64,000 bases of DNA, from assembly GCF_002113025.1 (NCBI RefSeq), contig NZ_NEJH01000006.1:186001-250000 (forward strand), written 5' to 3'. The notes beneath the pieces were generated by a model. That model ran no database searches and was not told where the DNA came from. It saw only the letters and a list, made by a program, of their open reading frames with translations. A program made the position numbers and the translations under genes. This document shows, one piece after another, positions 47,494 through 56,593 of the stretch. The first letter of the stretch is position 1. Each line of letters opens with the position of its first letter. This stretch comes from Pseudomonas sp. B28(2017) (GTDB taxonomy: Bacteria; Pseudomonadota; Gammaproteobacteria; Pseudomonadales; Pseudomonadaceae).

Positions 47494-48126
47494 TTACTCG
47501 GTGCTACCGAGTCCTTGCCAATGCTTGAGGCCGATAAAGATAAAGCGCAGTTGCTGGGTGATTTTCGCCTGGGGCGTCAGGTGCTCGGGCAAGGCTTCGG
47601 TTGGCGGATCGATGATGTCCGGCAAGGTGGCGAACACGCTTTTGACGATCAGATCCGCCATGACGCTCAGGTCGGCGATGTCCAGATGCTGCAGTTTCGG
47701 CATCAGCGACAAATCCGCCGCCAGGTCCGAACTGATGTCTTCACGCAAACGGCCGATGGCCTTGCGCACCGGCAGCGAACCGCCGTATTGCTCGCGGGCG
47801 AGAAACAGGAACTGCGAACGGTTGGCGCTGACCACGTCGAGAAAGATCCGCACCGAGGCATCGATGATGCCGCCCATCACGAATTCGTTGTGTCGTACCA
47901 GGCGAATGGTTTCGCGGAATGTCTGGCCGACTTCGCTGACCAGCACCAGGCCCAGTTCATCCATATCGGCAAAATGGCGGTAAAAACCGGTCGGTACGAT
48001 GCCGGCGGTTTTCGCGACTTCGCGCAGGCTCAGGCTGCCGAATCCTCGGCCGCCGTCCATCAAGCGCCGGGCAGCGTCCATCAGGGCGTTACGGGTCTGT
48101 TGCTTCTGTTCGGCGCGGGGCAGCAT
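47494..48126 (-). CDS. desT: TetR-family regulator, DesT/FabR-like
   Basis: The 210-residue protein has a helix-turn-helix SLREVAKTAGIVPTGFYRHF followed by ADMDELGLVLV, which closely resembles the FabR pattern. In P. aeruginosa a gene of this type next to ureE is DesT, which senses acyl-CoA and represses a desaturase operon. The desaturase genes are not adjacent here. The name rests on similarity and position and is fairly, not fully, secure. Confidence 0.75.
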   Translation of the reverse strand: MLPRAEQKQQTRNALMDAARRLMDGGRGFGSLSLREVAKTAGIVPTGFYRHFADMDELGLVLVSEVGQTFRETIRLVRHNEFVMGGIIDASVRIFLDVVSANRSQFLFLAREQYGGSLPVRKAIGRLREDISSDLAADLSLMPKLQHLDIADLSVMADLIVKSVFATLPDIIDPPTEALPEHLTPQAKITQQLRFIFIGLKHWQGLGSTE

Positions 48127-48250
48127 CGCAAGGGCGTTTTCTGGACAGGGACGCGGCGCACTCTAGCAAATCGGCTTTGTCGGCGTCGAACGACTGTGGG
48201 GGGATCGAGCGGGGGCGTACGGCATCTATCAAGCGGACCGCTGAAAAGTC

Positions 48251-48278
48251 AAAAGCCCAATCCGGGGATTGGGCTTCT
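48251..48278 (-). terminator. Terminator after the repeat-protein gene
   Basis: The inverted repeat AAGCCCAATC / GATTGGGCTT around CGGG, with short T runs on both strands, lies 20 bases beyond the stop at 48299. Confidence 0.7.
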
Positions 48279-48298
48279 TTTCAGGGCGGCCATGGGGC

Positions 48299-48811
48299 TT
48301 AGCTCAGGGCGCTGTTGCGTTCGATCACACGGTCACCACCGCCTTCAGCGAGGGTTTGACCTTGTGGAGTGCGGTCCGAACCGTCGGCAGCCAGGGTTTG
48401 ACCTTGTGGGGTGCGATCCGAGCCGTCAGCGGCGAGGGTCTGGCCTTGTGGAGTACGGTCGGAACCGTCGGCAGCCAGGGTTTGGCCTTGTGGGGTGCGA
48501 TCCGAGCCGTCAGCGGCAAGGGTCTGGCCTTGTGGGGTGCGATCGGAACCATCGGCAGCCAGGGTTTGGCCTTGTGGAGTACGGTCCGAGCCATCCTGGG
48601 TGATCAGGCCTTTTTCTTTCAGGCGATCATTGCCGCCTTCGGCAAGGGTCTGGCCTTGTGGAGTGCGGTCGGAGCCATCGGCGGCGACGGTCTGGCTGAA
48701 CACCGAGTGGTTCTGTTTCACTTGTGGCGTAGCCTGGTCAGCGGCTGGCAGGGCAAAAGCGGTGCTGGCCAGCAACGAGAGTGAAAGGCTAAGCAGTAAT
48801 TGGCGTTTCAT
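48299..48811 (-). CDS. Secreted protein with seven DGSDRTPQGQTL repeats
   Basis: The 170-residue protein has a clear Sec signal peptide (MKRQLLLSLSLSLLASTAFA, then LPAADQ). The mature part is almost entirely seven copies of DGSDRTPQGQTL: one early copy, then six in tandem at a 14-residue period with AA as linker. There are no cysteines or aromatic clusters, and the composition suggests an extended, disordered protein. No function or domain is recognised. AAGGAG-like sequence precedes the ATG at 48811. The gene is divergent from the AsmA gene. Confidence 0.8.
   Translation of the reverse strand: MKRQLLLSLSLSLLASTAFALPAADQATPQVKQNHSVFSQTVAADGSDRTPQGQTLAEGGNDRLKEKGLITQDGSDRTPQGQTLAADGSDRTPQGQTLAADGSDRTPQGQTLAADGSDRTPQGQTLAADGSDRTPQGQTLAADGSDRTPQGQTLAEGGGDRVIERNSALS
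48351..48606. repeat. 42-bp tandem repeat, alternating as an 84-bp unit
   Basis: Six tandem 42-base copies encode the repeats of the secreted protein; a seventh lies at about 48643-48684. Alternate copies share silent differences (AACCGTCGGCAGCCAGGGTTT versus AGCCGTCAGCGGCGAGGGTCT), so the array seems to have grown in 84-base steps. Confidence 0.85.
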
Positions 48812-49191
48812 GATTGTTGTGCTCCTTGGGGGGGGGCGGAAAAGTGGGTACGAGAGCAATGCTACTCTCGATAAGTCGATATAAAAGTTCATAAACGCAA
48901 TGGTAATAATCAACGGAATTGATTGTTTGCTGCAGGGGCTCTAGGCCGGGTGTTTCCGGCGAGTTGACTTGCACCGGTGTGGGTATTTTCGACTCACCTG
49001 TGACATGCAAAAGTGCGGGGTCGGTAACGCGGGGTGACCAGCTGGTCACTGTATGACTTTGCGAAATCTGTCTATCGATTAAACCTGGCGGATTTTTATC
49101 AGTCGTAGACTTCATGGCGAGCCGTTTCCGGTTCACCGTTTCACATGTGCGTCGCAGTCGGGGCGCCCGGTCGTATCAGGAGCCCTGTGCA
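48812..49191. other. Intergenic region between the repeat protein and AsmA genes
   Basis: This divergent 380-base region must contain both promoters. It is AT-richer around 48845-48925. A 115-codon open frame on the minus strand has no ribosome binding site and protein-unlike composition, so no gene is called. Confidence 0.5.
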
Positions 49192-51261
49192 ATGACGCGC
49201 ACTCAAAAGACGTTTGTCTGGACCCTTTCCACTCTCCTTGCCTTGTTGGCGGTACTGGTGCTGATCATCGGGTTCTTCGATTGGAACCGGATCAAACCGC
49301 CACTCAACGCCAAAGTTTCCGAAGAACTGCACCGCACTTTTGCCATCAACGGCAATCTGTCTGTGGTCTGGCGGCCCGAACCCGATGAAAGCGGCTGGCG
49401 CGCCTGGGTGCCGTGGCCCCACGTGGTGGCCGAGGACCTCAGCCTGGGCAATCCTGACTGGTCAAAGCAACCGCAGATGGTCACCCTCAAGCGGATAGAA
49501 CTGCGTATTTCACCCCTGGCATTGCTGGCGCAGCGGGTGGTGATCCCGCGTATCGATCTCACCGAGCCGAATGCCCACCTGCAACGCCTGGCTGACGGGC
49601 GTGCCAACTGGACTTTCAAATTCGACCCGAGAGACCCGAGCGCCGAGCCTTCCAGCTGGGGGGTGGATATCGGCGCGATCGGCTTCGACAAGGGGCACAT
49701 CATCCTCGACGACCAGAGTCTGAAGACCGAACTCGACGTGTTGATCGATCCATTGGGCAAACCGGTTCCATTCAGCGACATCGTCGGCAACAAAGCAGCG
49801 AAAGCCGCGCAGGAAAAGGGCTCGTCCCCTCAGGATTATGCATTCGCCCTCAAGGTCAACGGCCAGTACCAAGGCCAGAAACTCGCGGGCCAAGGCAAGA
49901 TTGGCGGGTTGTTGGCGTTACAGGACGCGGCGCGACCGTTTCCGCTTCAGGCACAGGTGAAGATCGCCGATTCCGGCGTTGAGCTGGCCGGCACCCTGAC
50001 CGATCCGATGAATCTCGGCGCCCTGGACCTGCGTCTGAAACTGGCCGGTACCAGCCTGGGCAACCTCTACCCGCTGACCGGGGTAATCCTGCCGGACACG
50101 CCACCCTATGCCACCGACGGCCACCTGATTGCCAGGTTGCACGAGGCCGGTGGCGCGGTGTTCCGCTATGAAGAATTCAACGGCAAGATCGGCGAGAGCG
50201 ACATCCACGGCAACCTGACTTACGTGGCCAGCCAGCCACGGCCAAAGCTCAGCGGTTCATTGTTATCCAATCAATTGCTGTTCGCCGATCTGGCGCCGCT
50301 GATTGGTGCCGACTCCAACGCCGAGCAGAAGGCCCGTGGCGGTGACAGCAAACAACCGGCGGACAAGGTTTTGCCGGTCGAAGAGTTCAAGACCGATCGC
50401 TGGCGCGATATGGACGCCGATGTCGAGTTCACCGGCAAGCGCATCGTGCACAGCGAGAAACTGCCATTCAACGACCTTTATACCCATCTGGTACTCGCCG
50501 ACGGAGTGCTCAGCCTTGAACCGCTGCGCTTCGGCGTGGCCGGCGGCAAGCTGGATGCACAGATTCGCCTGAACGGCCACACCGATCCCCTGGAAGGCCA
50601 GGCCAGGCTTACGGCGCGGGGCTTCAAGCTCAAGCAGTTGTTCCCCGGCCTTGAGCCGATGAAAACCAGTTTTGGCGAACTCAACGGCGATGCTGATATC
50701 AGTGGGCGCGGCAATTCGGTGGCCAAGCTGCTGGGCAGCGCCAATGGCAATTTGAAAATGCTGATCAATGATGGCGCCATCAGTCGCGAACTGATGGAGC
50801 TGGCGGGCCTGAACGTCGGCAACTACGTGGTTGGCAAGATCTTTGGCGACAAGGAAGTGAAGATCAACTGCGCGGCCGCCGACTTTGGTATCCAGTCCGG
50901 CCTGGCGAGTACCCGCTTGTTTGTGTTCGACACCGAGAACGCCATCATCTACATCGACGGCACCGCTAACATGGCGACCGAACAACTGGACCTGACCATC
51001 ACCCCGGAATCCAAGGGCTGGCGCCTGCTTTCATTGCGCTCGCCGCTGTATGTGCGCGGCAAGTTCATCAAGCCCGATGCCGGGGTCAAGGCCGTGCCGT
51101 TGATGCTGCGTGGAGCCGGGATGGTGGCGCTGGGCGTGATCGCCGCACCGGCGGCGGGGTTGCTGGCGCTGGTGGCGCCGAGTGGGGGCGAGCTGAATCA
51201 ATGCGCGCCGTTGCTGGAGCAGATGAAGGCGGGCAAGGTGCCCAAGACCGTCAAAAACTGA
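49192..51261 (+). CDS. AsmA family protein
   Basis: The 689-residue protein has one N-terminal membrane anchor (about residues 7-28, VWTLSTLLALLAVLVLIIGF) and a long beta-rich periplasmic region. AsmA features include FFDWNRIKPPLNAKVSEELHR after the anchor and the C-terminal AsmA_2 part (ARLTARGFKLKQLFPGLEPM; GSANGNLKMLINDGAISREL). AsmA-like proteins are thought to carry phospholipid between membranes or affect outer-membrane assembly. The ATG at 49192 follows AGGAG. The end overlaps the convergent LysR gene by 11 bases. Confidence 0.88.
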   Translation: MTRTQKTFVWTLSTLLALLAVLVLIIGFFDWNRIKPPLNAKVSEELHRTFAINGNLSVVWRPEPDESGWRAWVPWPHVVAEDLSLGNPDWSKQPQMVTLKRIELRISPLALLAQRVVIPRIDLTEPNAHLQRLADGRANWTFKFDPRDPSAEPSSWGVDIGAIGFDKGHIILDDQSLKTELDVLIDPLGKPVPFSDIVGNKAAKAAQEKGSSPQDYAFALKVNGQYQGQKLAGQGKIGGLLALQDAARPFPLQAQVKIADSGVELAGTLTDPMNLGALDLRLKLAGTSLGNLYPLTGVILPDTPPYATDGHLIARLHEAGGAVFRYEEFNGKIGESDIHGNLTYVASQPRPKLSGSLLSNQLLFADLAPLIGADSNAEQKARGGDSKQPADKVLPVEEFKTDRWRDMDADVEFTGKRIVHSEKLPFNDLYTHLVLADGVLSLEPLRFGVAGGKLDAQIRLNGHTDPLEGQARLTARGFKLKQLFPGLEPMKTSFGELNGDADISGRGNSVAKLLGSANGNLKMLINDGAISRELMELAGLNVGNYVVGKIFGDKEVKINCAAADFGIQSGLASTRLFVFDTENAIIYIDGTANMATEQLDLTITPESKGWRLLSLRSPLYVRGKFIKPDAGVKAVPLMLRGAGMVALGVIAAPAAGLLALVAPSGGELNQCAPLLEQMKAGKVPKTVKN

Positions 51262-52171
51262 TCGCTGATCCGCGCACTGCATGCCCGGACAACAATGCTT
51301 CTTCACGCAACCACGCAAAAAACGCCCGAACCGGTGGATGACGTTCGCGTCCCGGCACGCACAGAGCGCTGTAGCCAGCACCATCGACCTGGATTTCGTC
51401 CCGGTACGGCAATAACAGGCCACTGGCCACGCTTTCCGACACCAGGATATTACTTGCCAACACCAGACCTTGCCCGGCAATCGCCGCTTGCAGGGCGTAA
51501 TGCTCTTCGTCGTATTCGCGTACCGCAGGCCGGCCGTTCAGCCAGGTTTCGCCGGAGCGAGCGCACCAGGCCTCCCAGCCGTGGGCATACAGCTTCGAGT
51601 TGTGCCAGCGCACGCTGATCAGTGTCGGGGCACGACTCAACGCCAGTGCCACTTGTTCGGGGGAGCCGTAGACACCAAAGGACTCATCGAACAGGCATTG
51701 GCCGTACAGGTTGGGGTAATCGTCGAGGCTGTAGCGCAGCACCAGATCGACGCTGGCGTCCTGATGCAAATCGATGACTTCGCAATGGGTATCGAGGCGC
51801 ACGTTGATGTTCGGGTGCCGGGCGTAGAAGCGTCCCAGCCGTGGAACCAGCCACAGCGCGGCGAAGGCAGCGGTGGTGGAGACCGTCAGGTTGGCGCCGC
51901 TGCGTTGCGGGCGCAGGGTATCGACACTTTGCGCCACTTCGAGGAAAGCCCCGTGCAGGCTCTGGAACAGCCGTTCGCCGCACTCGGTCAGGCGAACCTG
52001 GCGTGGCAAGCGCTCGAACAACGGCACGCCGAGCCAACTCTCCAGGGAGCGGATCTGATGGGACACCGCCGTCGGGGTGACCGACAGTTCTTCGGCGGCG
52101 GCCTTGAAGCTCAACAAGCGTGAGGCGGATTCGAAGGCGCGAAGGGCGGTCAAGGGCAGCGAGGCGAACAT
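51251..52171 (-). CDS. LysR-family regulator (GcvA-like)
   Basis: The 306-residue protein has the helix-turn-helix FKAAAEELSVTPTAVSHQIR and a C-terminal effector domain. The beginning LPLTALRAFESASRLLSF is typical of the GcvA subgroup. It is divergent from the quinone reductase/SMR pair across 122 bases, so these are its likely targets. The inducer is unknown. Confidence 0.88.
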   Translation of the reverse strand: MFASLPLTALRAFESASRLLSFKAAAEELSVTPTAVSHQIRSLESWLGVPLFERLPRQVRLTECGERLFQSLHGAFLEVAQSVDTLRPQRSGANLTVSTTAAFAALWLVPRLGRFYARHPNINVRLDTHCEVIDLHQDASVDLVLRYSLDDYPNLYGQCLFDESFGVYGSPEQVALALSRAPTLISVRWHNSKLYAHGWEAWCARSGETWLNGRPAVREYDEEHYALQAAIAGQGLVLASNILVSESVASGLLLPYRDEIQVDGAGYSALCVPGRERHPPVRAFFAWLREEALLSGHAVRGSAISF

Positions 52172-52293
52172 TGAAAACTCCTCGGGTGAAATAGATTCAT
52201 CCTGACTGATTTTTGCTCATTTGAAGAGGCGCAGCTGAGGGCCTCAAGCTGTAAGCCACAAGCCGTTTGAGTTTAGTCCTTGAGGAGATTCAG

Positions 52294-52932
52294 ATGAGTA
52301 AAATTCTTGCAGTCCATGCCAGTCCCCGTGGTGATCGCTCTCACTCCCGTCGTTTGGCCGAAGTGTTTCTGACGGCCTGGCAGGCCTGTCATCCACACTC
52401 GCAGTTGACCCGGCGCGAAGTCGGGCGGGCGCTGATACCGCCGGTCAACGAGGCATTCGTGGCCGCCGCGTTTTACCCCGAGCCCGACGCCCGACCACTG
52501 TCGATGCAGGCCGACCTGGCGTTCAGCGACGAGCTGGTCGGCGAACTGCTTGGCCACGATGTGTTGCTGATTTCCACGCCGATGCACAACTTCAGCGTGC
52601 CCAGCGGCCTCAAGGCCTGGATCGATCAGATCGTGCGCGTCGGGGTGACCTTCGATCACACCCTGGACAATGGCGTGGCCCAGTACCAACCGTTGGTGCA
52701 AGGCAAAAAAGCCCTGATCGTCACCAGCCGTGGCGGCTTCGGTTTTGGCCCGGGAGGCGAGCTGGAAGCCATGAACCATGCCGACAAACTACTGCGCACG
52801 GTGCTTGGATTCATCGGCATCACGGACGTCACCGTGGTGGCCGCCGAGGGTGAAGAATCCGTTGAGCGCACCTTTGAAATCTCCGCCGCCGAGGCTGAGC
52901 GGCACTTGTTGGCGCTGGCCGGGGAGTTCTAG
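52294..52932 (+). CDS. FMN-dependent NAD(P)H quinone/azo reductase family protein
   Basis: The 212-residue protein has a flavodoxin-like fold: ILAVHASPRGDRSHSRRLAE binds the FMN phosphate, STPMHNFSVPSGLKAWIDQI is the classic azoreductase/quinone reductase segment, and SRGGFG follows. It would reduce quinones or azo compounds by two electrons. The ATG at 52294 follows GAGGAG. The stop TAG is directly followed by the ATG of the SMR gene. Confidence 0.87.
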   Translation: MSKILAVHASPRGDRSHSRRLAEVFLTAWQACHPHSQLTRREVGRALIPPVNEAFVAAAFYPEPDARPLSMQADLAFSDELVGELLGHDVLLISTPMHNFSVPSGLKAWIDQIVRVGVTFDHTLDNGVAQYQPLVQGKKALIVTSRGGFGFGPGGELEAMNHADKLLRTVLGFIGITDVTVVAAEGEESVERTFEISAAEAERHLLALAGEF

Positions 52933-53238
52933 ATGGCCTGGCTGTTTCTGCTGGTCGCCGCCGGGTTCGAAGTGACCTTCGCCATGGGCATGAAGTACGC
53001 CGAGGGCTTCACCCGGCTCTGGCCTTCGCTGATCACCGTGGTGGCCGCTGTGGGCGGGATCTACTTCCTGACCCTGGCCATGCGCGAGTTGCCGGTGAGC
53101 ATTGCATACCCGATCTGGACCGCCATCGGTTCGCTGGGCACGGTGTTTCTCGGTTTCGCGCTGCTGGGAGAAAGCCTGACCGCGATCAAACTGGTCTCGG
53201 TCGGGCTGATCGTGGCGGGCGTGGCGGGGTTGAGGTAG
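52933..53238 (+). CDS. Small multidrug resistance (SugE/Gdx-type) transporter
   Basis: The 101-residue protein has four membrane helices and the central SMR glutamate at position 13 (LLVAAGFEVTFAMGMKY). The segment MRELPVSIAYPIWTAIGSLG and the AMGMKYAEGFTRLWP start are closer to the SugE/Gdx branch (guanidinium exporters) than to EmrE. No guanidine riboswitch is seen upstream, as the gene is fused in transcription to the reductase. Confidence 0.85.
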   Translation: MAWLFLLVAAGFEVTFAMGMKYAEGFTRLWPSLITVVAAVGGIYFLTLAMRELPVSIAYPIWTAIGSLGTVFLGFALLGESLTAIKLVSVGLIVAGVAGLR

Positions 53239-53345
53239 GGCGGATGACATAGACTTGTCGTTGAGTTGTCATCTTCGCTGGTGATGCTTGGCGGATGTCC
53301 TGCCCCCCGCCTTGCGTCACCCCACGACCACAAGGATGTCCACCC

Positions 53346-54236
53346 ATGTCGCAAGGTTCTGCCCCGCGCTACCCGCTGGTGTTGGTACCCGGAATGCTCG
53401 GGTTCATCCGGTTGGTGCTTTATCCGTACTGGTACGGGATCGTTGAGGCGCTGCGCCGCGGCGGTGCGGTGGTGTTCGCCGTGCAGGTCTCGCCGCTTAA
53501 TTCGAACGAAGTGCGCGGCGAGCAACTGCTGGCACGCATCGACGAAATCCTGCGGGAAACCGGGGCCGACAAGGTCAACCTGATCGGTCATAGCCAGGGC
53601 TCGCTGACCGCCCGTTATGCGGCGGCCAAACGTCCGGACTTGATCGCGTCGGTGACCTCGGTGGCGGGGCCGAATCACGGTTCGGAACTCGCCGATTACC
53701 TGCACGAGCATTATCCCCATGACAGCGTACGTGGCCGACTGTTGTGCTTTTTGCTACGGATGATCAGCCTACTGATGGGGTGGCTGGATACCGGTTACTG
53801 CGGGCCGAAGCTGCCGGTGGATATCCATGCCTCCCACCACTCCCTCACCACCGCTGGCGTCATGCTGTTCAACCAGCGTTATCCACAGGGACTGCCCGAT
53901 ATCTGGGGCGGTCAAGGGCCGGAAGAGGTCAACGGCGTGCGTTATTACTCCTGGTCCGGCACCTTGCAACCGGGCATTACCGATCGCGGGCGCAATCTGC
54001 TGGACGGCACCAACCGCAGTTGCCGGCTGTTCGCCAAAACCTTCGTCCGCGAAGCCGGGCATTGCGACGGCATGGTCGGGCGCTACAGCTCGCACCTGGG
54101 GACGGTGATTGGCGATGAATATCCGCTGGATCACTTCGATATCGTCAACCAGTCGCTGGGGCTGGTGGGCAAGGGGGCCGAGCCAATCCGATTGTTTGTC
54201 GAGCATGCGGCGCGGCTCAACGCGGCAGGGCTGTAG
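53346..54236 (+). CDS. Triacylglycerol lipase-like alpha/beta hydrolase, no signal peptide
   Basis: The 296-residue protein resembles Pseudomonas family I.1/I.2 lipases: oxyanion region LVLVPGMLGF, nucleophile S83 (LIGHSQGS), D241 (HCDGMVGRYSSHLG) and H263 (LDHFDIVNQ). Unlike secreted lipases of these families it begins SQGSAPRYPLVLV with no signal sequence, and no foldase (lif) gene is adjacent. It may act inside the cell or be exported otherwise. The ATG at 53346 has AAGGA upstream; extending the frame upstream adds no signal peptide. Confidence 0.85.
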   Translation: MSQGSAPRYPLVLVPGMLGFIRLVLYPYWYGIVEALRRGGAVVFAVQVSPLNSNEVRGEQLLARIDEILRETGADKVNLIGHSQGSLTARYAAAKRPDLIASVTSVAGPNHGSELADYLHEHYPHDSVRGRLLCFLLRMISLLMGWLDTGYCGPKLPVDIHASHHSLTTAGVMLFNQRYPQGLPDIWGGQGPEEVNGVRYYSWSGTLQPGITDRGRNLLDGTNRSCRLFAKTFVREAGHCDGMVGRYSSHLGTVIGDEYPLDHFDIVNQSLGLVGKGAEPIRLFVEHAARLNAAGL

Positions 54237-54270
54237 ACCGCGTTATCGTTCTTCGCGAGCAGGCGCCGGA

Positions 54271-55158
54271 TCAGGCAATGCAGGCCTTACGACCCAATAC
54301 CGTCGTCCAGCGCTCGGAAACAATCACCCCGCCCAAGGTCAACACCCCGCCCACCAAGTGATACATCGCCAGTTGTTCATGCAGTACCACTGCCGCAATC
54401 AATGCGGTAATCAACGGCAGCAAGTTGAAAAACTGCGTGGTCCGGCTCGGACCCAAACGTACCACGGCCTGCATCCATGCCAGCGGCGCGACCATCGAAG
54501 CCAGCAGGCAGGCATACAACACCAGCGGAATATTCTGCAGGGTCGGGCCGACTTTCGGTGAAGCGAGAAACAGCGGAAACAGCACCATCACGGCCACCAG
54601 CACCTGCAAATACAGGAGCACCAGTGGCGGCAGTTTCAGCTGCCATTTTTTCAACAGGGTGCTGTAGACCGCGTAGGCCAGGGTGGCGATCAGCATCATC
54701 GCGTCACCCAGGTTGACCCCGTGCTCCAGCAATACCTCAAGGCTGCCGGACGACACCACCACCAGGACACCGGTGAATGACAGCACCGCACCGGCCAAGG
54801 CTCCCATGGTCAGGCGCTGGCCGAGGCTGATGATTGCCATGGCGAGTGACATCAGCGGCATCAGAGACAGGATGATGCCCATGTTGGTCGCCGAGGTCAG
54901 GCTCGCGGCGAAGTACGCCAGGCTTTGATAGACCGCCATGCCGAGAACACCGAGGACAAGGATCTTGTACAGGTTCGGGCGGATCAGCGGCCAATGGGCG
55001 AGCACCGGCTTGAGCATGAAAGGCGTGAACAGCAACCCGGCCAGCAGCCAGCGGTAGAAACCGATCTCGGCGGGGAAGATCGCCCCGGCCGACATTTTGG
55101 TGATCACGGTGTTGCCGGCCCAGATAAAAATGGCCAGCAGGGGATAAGCGTATTGCAT
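54271..55158 (-). CDS. EamA/DMT family transporter
   Basis: The 295-residue protein has about ten helices in two EamA repeats (PLLAIFIWAGNTVITKMSAG at the start of the first; GDAMMLIATLAYAVYSTLL at the start of the second). Such proteins export amino acids or other metabolites. It is divergent from an AraC regulator 85 bases away, which probably controls it. The start at 55158 (MQYAYPLLAIF) fits the first helix; the frame continues upstream without family-like sequence. Confidence 0.87.
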   Translation of the reverse strand: MQYAYPLLAIFIWAGNTVITKMSAGAIFPAEIGFYRWLLAGLLFTPFMLKPVLAHWPLIRPNLYKILVLGVLGMAVYQSLAYFAASLTSATNMGIILSLMPLMSLAMAIISLGQRLTMGALAGAVLSFTGVLVVVSSGSLEVLLEHGVNLGDAMMLIATLAYAVYSTLLKKWQLKLPPLVLLYLQVLVAVMVLFPLFLASPKVGPTLQNIPLVLYACLLASMVAPLAWMQAVVRLGPSRTTQFFNLLPLITALIAAVVLHEQLAMYHLVGGVLTLGGVIVSERWTTVLGRKACIA

Positions 55159-55243
55159 CGGGAAAAACCAGAACGTTGATGAGGGGCAATTATCCGCTTG
55201 TCTGGATGCAAGCCTATACTTCGAACCAGACAACCCGCCCCTG

Positions 55244-56050
55244 ATGACGGACAGCATGAGCAGTAAACACATCGACCTGCTGGATTTCAGCGAACTGCCT
55301 TCGGCGGTGTACTTCCGCTATGCCGATTTCGACGCCCACGAATACGCCGCACCCCATCGACATCCGTGGGGGACGCTGGAATATGCAGCCCACGGCGTGC
55401 TGCACATGGACGTCGAGGGCAGCCGCTTCATGTCGCCACCGCAATACGCGGTGTGGGTGCCGCCGCAGATCGAGCACAGTTTCTATAGCCGCCAGCCGGT
55501 CAACTACCGCGCCGTATGCCTGGCACCCAAGGTGTGCGCCGATCTGCCGTCGCGAGCCTGCACCCTGGCCATCAGCGACATCCTCAAGGCGATCCTCAAG
55601 GACTTCGCTGCCCGGGACGTGAAAATTCCCGAACAGGCTTCCGATCAGCGTCTGGCCCAAGTATTGGTGGACCAGCTGCAACAGGCTCCGGTGCACGAGT
55701 GCTATCTGCCCTACGCCAGCAGCCCTGGACTGCTGGGGATTCTGGAAGCGTTGCAGGCCGAGCCTGGGGATAACCGGCCTTTATCGGAATGGGCCGCACG
55801 CATCCATGTCAGCGAGCGCACACTGGCAAGACAGTTCATGCGGGAACTGGGCATGAGTTTCGGCGAGTGGCGTCAGCGCCTGCGCTTTCTGGCGGCGATT
55901 GAGGCGCTGGAAAGCCCGCGAAGCATTCAAGAGATCGCCTTCGACATGGGCTACAGCACTGGCTCGGCGTTTATCGCGATGTTCCAGCGCCAGGCCGGGT
56001 GTACGCCGGAGCAGTATCGACGCAGCCATCTGGAGAGCAGGAAGGTGTAA
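55244..56050 (+). CDS. AraC-family regulator with cupin domain (NimR-like)
   Basis: The 268-residue protein has an N-terminal cupin-type domain (HRHPWGTLEYAAHGVLHM) and a C-terminal double helix-turn-helix (LSEWAARIHVSERTLARQFM; IQEIAFDMGYSTGSAFIAMF). This layout matches regulators that sit beside and control efflux genes, such as NimR. It is divergent from the EamA transporter. An internal ATG four codons in (55256) is an alternative start. Confidence 0.88.
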   Translation: MTDSMSSKHIDLLDFSELPSAVYFRYADFDAHEYAAPHRHPWGTLEYAAHGVLHMDVEGSRFMSPPQYAVWVPPQIEHSFYSRQPVNYRAVCLAPKVCADLPSRACTLAISDILKAILKDFAARDVKIPEQASDQRLAQVLVDQLQQAPVHECYLPYASSPGLLGILEALQAEPGDNRPLSEWAARIHVSERTLARQFMRELGMSFGEWRQRLRFLAAIEALESPRSIQEIAFDMGYSTGSAFIAMFQRQAGCTPEQYRRSHLESRKV

Positions 56051-56114
56051 CAGGGGTTGTCTACACTCCAGTACAAAGCCGCGCCCCTCGGTGTGGCAGC
56101 CAGGAGAAAACTCC

Positions 56115-56423
56115 ATGAAGATGTTGCGTGCCCCTTTGTTGATGATCGGTTTGCTGCTCTGTTCCCAAGGCTTCGCCGCCACAGCCCAACAGGAAAAGAT
56201 GACCACCTGCAATGCCGACGCCACGGCCAAAAGCCTCAAGGGCGACGAGCGCAAAGCCTTCATGAGCACCTGCCTGAAGGCCGCGCCGGCGGCAAACGAT
56301 GCCGGTAAAGTCTTGACCCCGCAGCAAGAAAAAATGAAGACCTGCAATGCCGACGCCGCTACCAAGGCCCTCAAGGGTGATGAGCGCAAGGCGTTCATGA
56401 GTGATTGCCTGAAGAAAAAATAA
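56115..56423 (+). CDS. psiF: PsiF repeat protein
   Basis: The 102-residue precursor has a signal peptide (MKMLRAPLLMIGLLLCSQGFA). The mature part is two PsiF repeats of about 35 residues (QQEKMTTCNADATAKSLKGD; QQEKMKTCNADAATKALKGD), each with two cysteines and ending RKAFMS-C. In E. coli psiF is phosphate-starvation induced; function is unknown. CAGGAG precedes the ATG. Confidence 0.92.
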   Translation: MKMLRAPLLMIGLLLCSQGFAATAQQEKMTTCNADATAKSLKGDERKAFMSTCLKAAPAANDAGKVLTPQQEKMKTCNADAATKALKGDERKAFMSDCLKKK

Positions 56424-56593
56424 TTCACTGGGATCAACTCATCGAGTGTGGGAGCGGGCTTGTATCGGCTGACTGGGGAATTTCAGAGTTTGCCCAGCCC
56501 CCCGACCAAGGTCGCCCCACACAATCCCTAGTGCTCGCACCGGATCGCTGGCAGACTGCCAATCCTTTTTATGCCGTTCGTTTTTGAGGCTGT

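Noticed and set aside
48269..48884. Plus-strand frames over the tandem repeat, giving repetitive proteins
   Set aside because: A 42-base repeat without stops is open in several frames. Only the minus-strand frame has a signal peptide, a ribosome binding site and conserved repeat residues despite silent DNA changes.
48789..49136. 115-codon minus-strand frame upstream of the repeat-protein gene
   Set aside because: No ribosome binding site, and it overlaps the start of the repeat protein in another frame.
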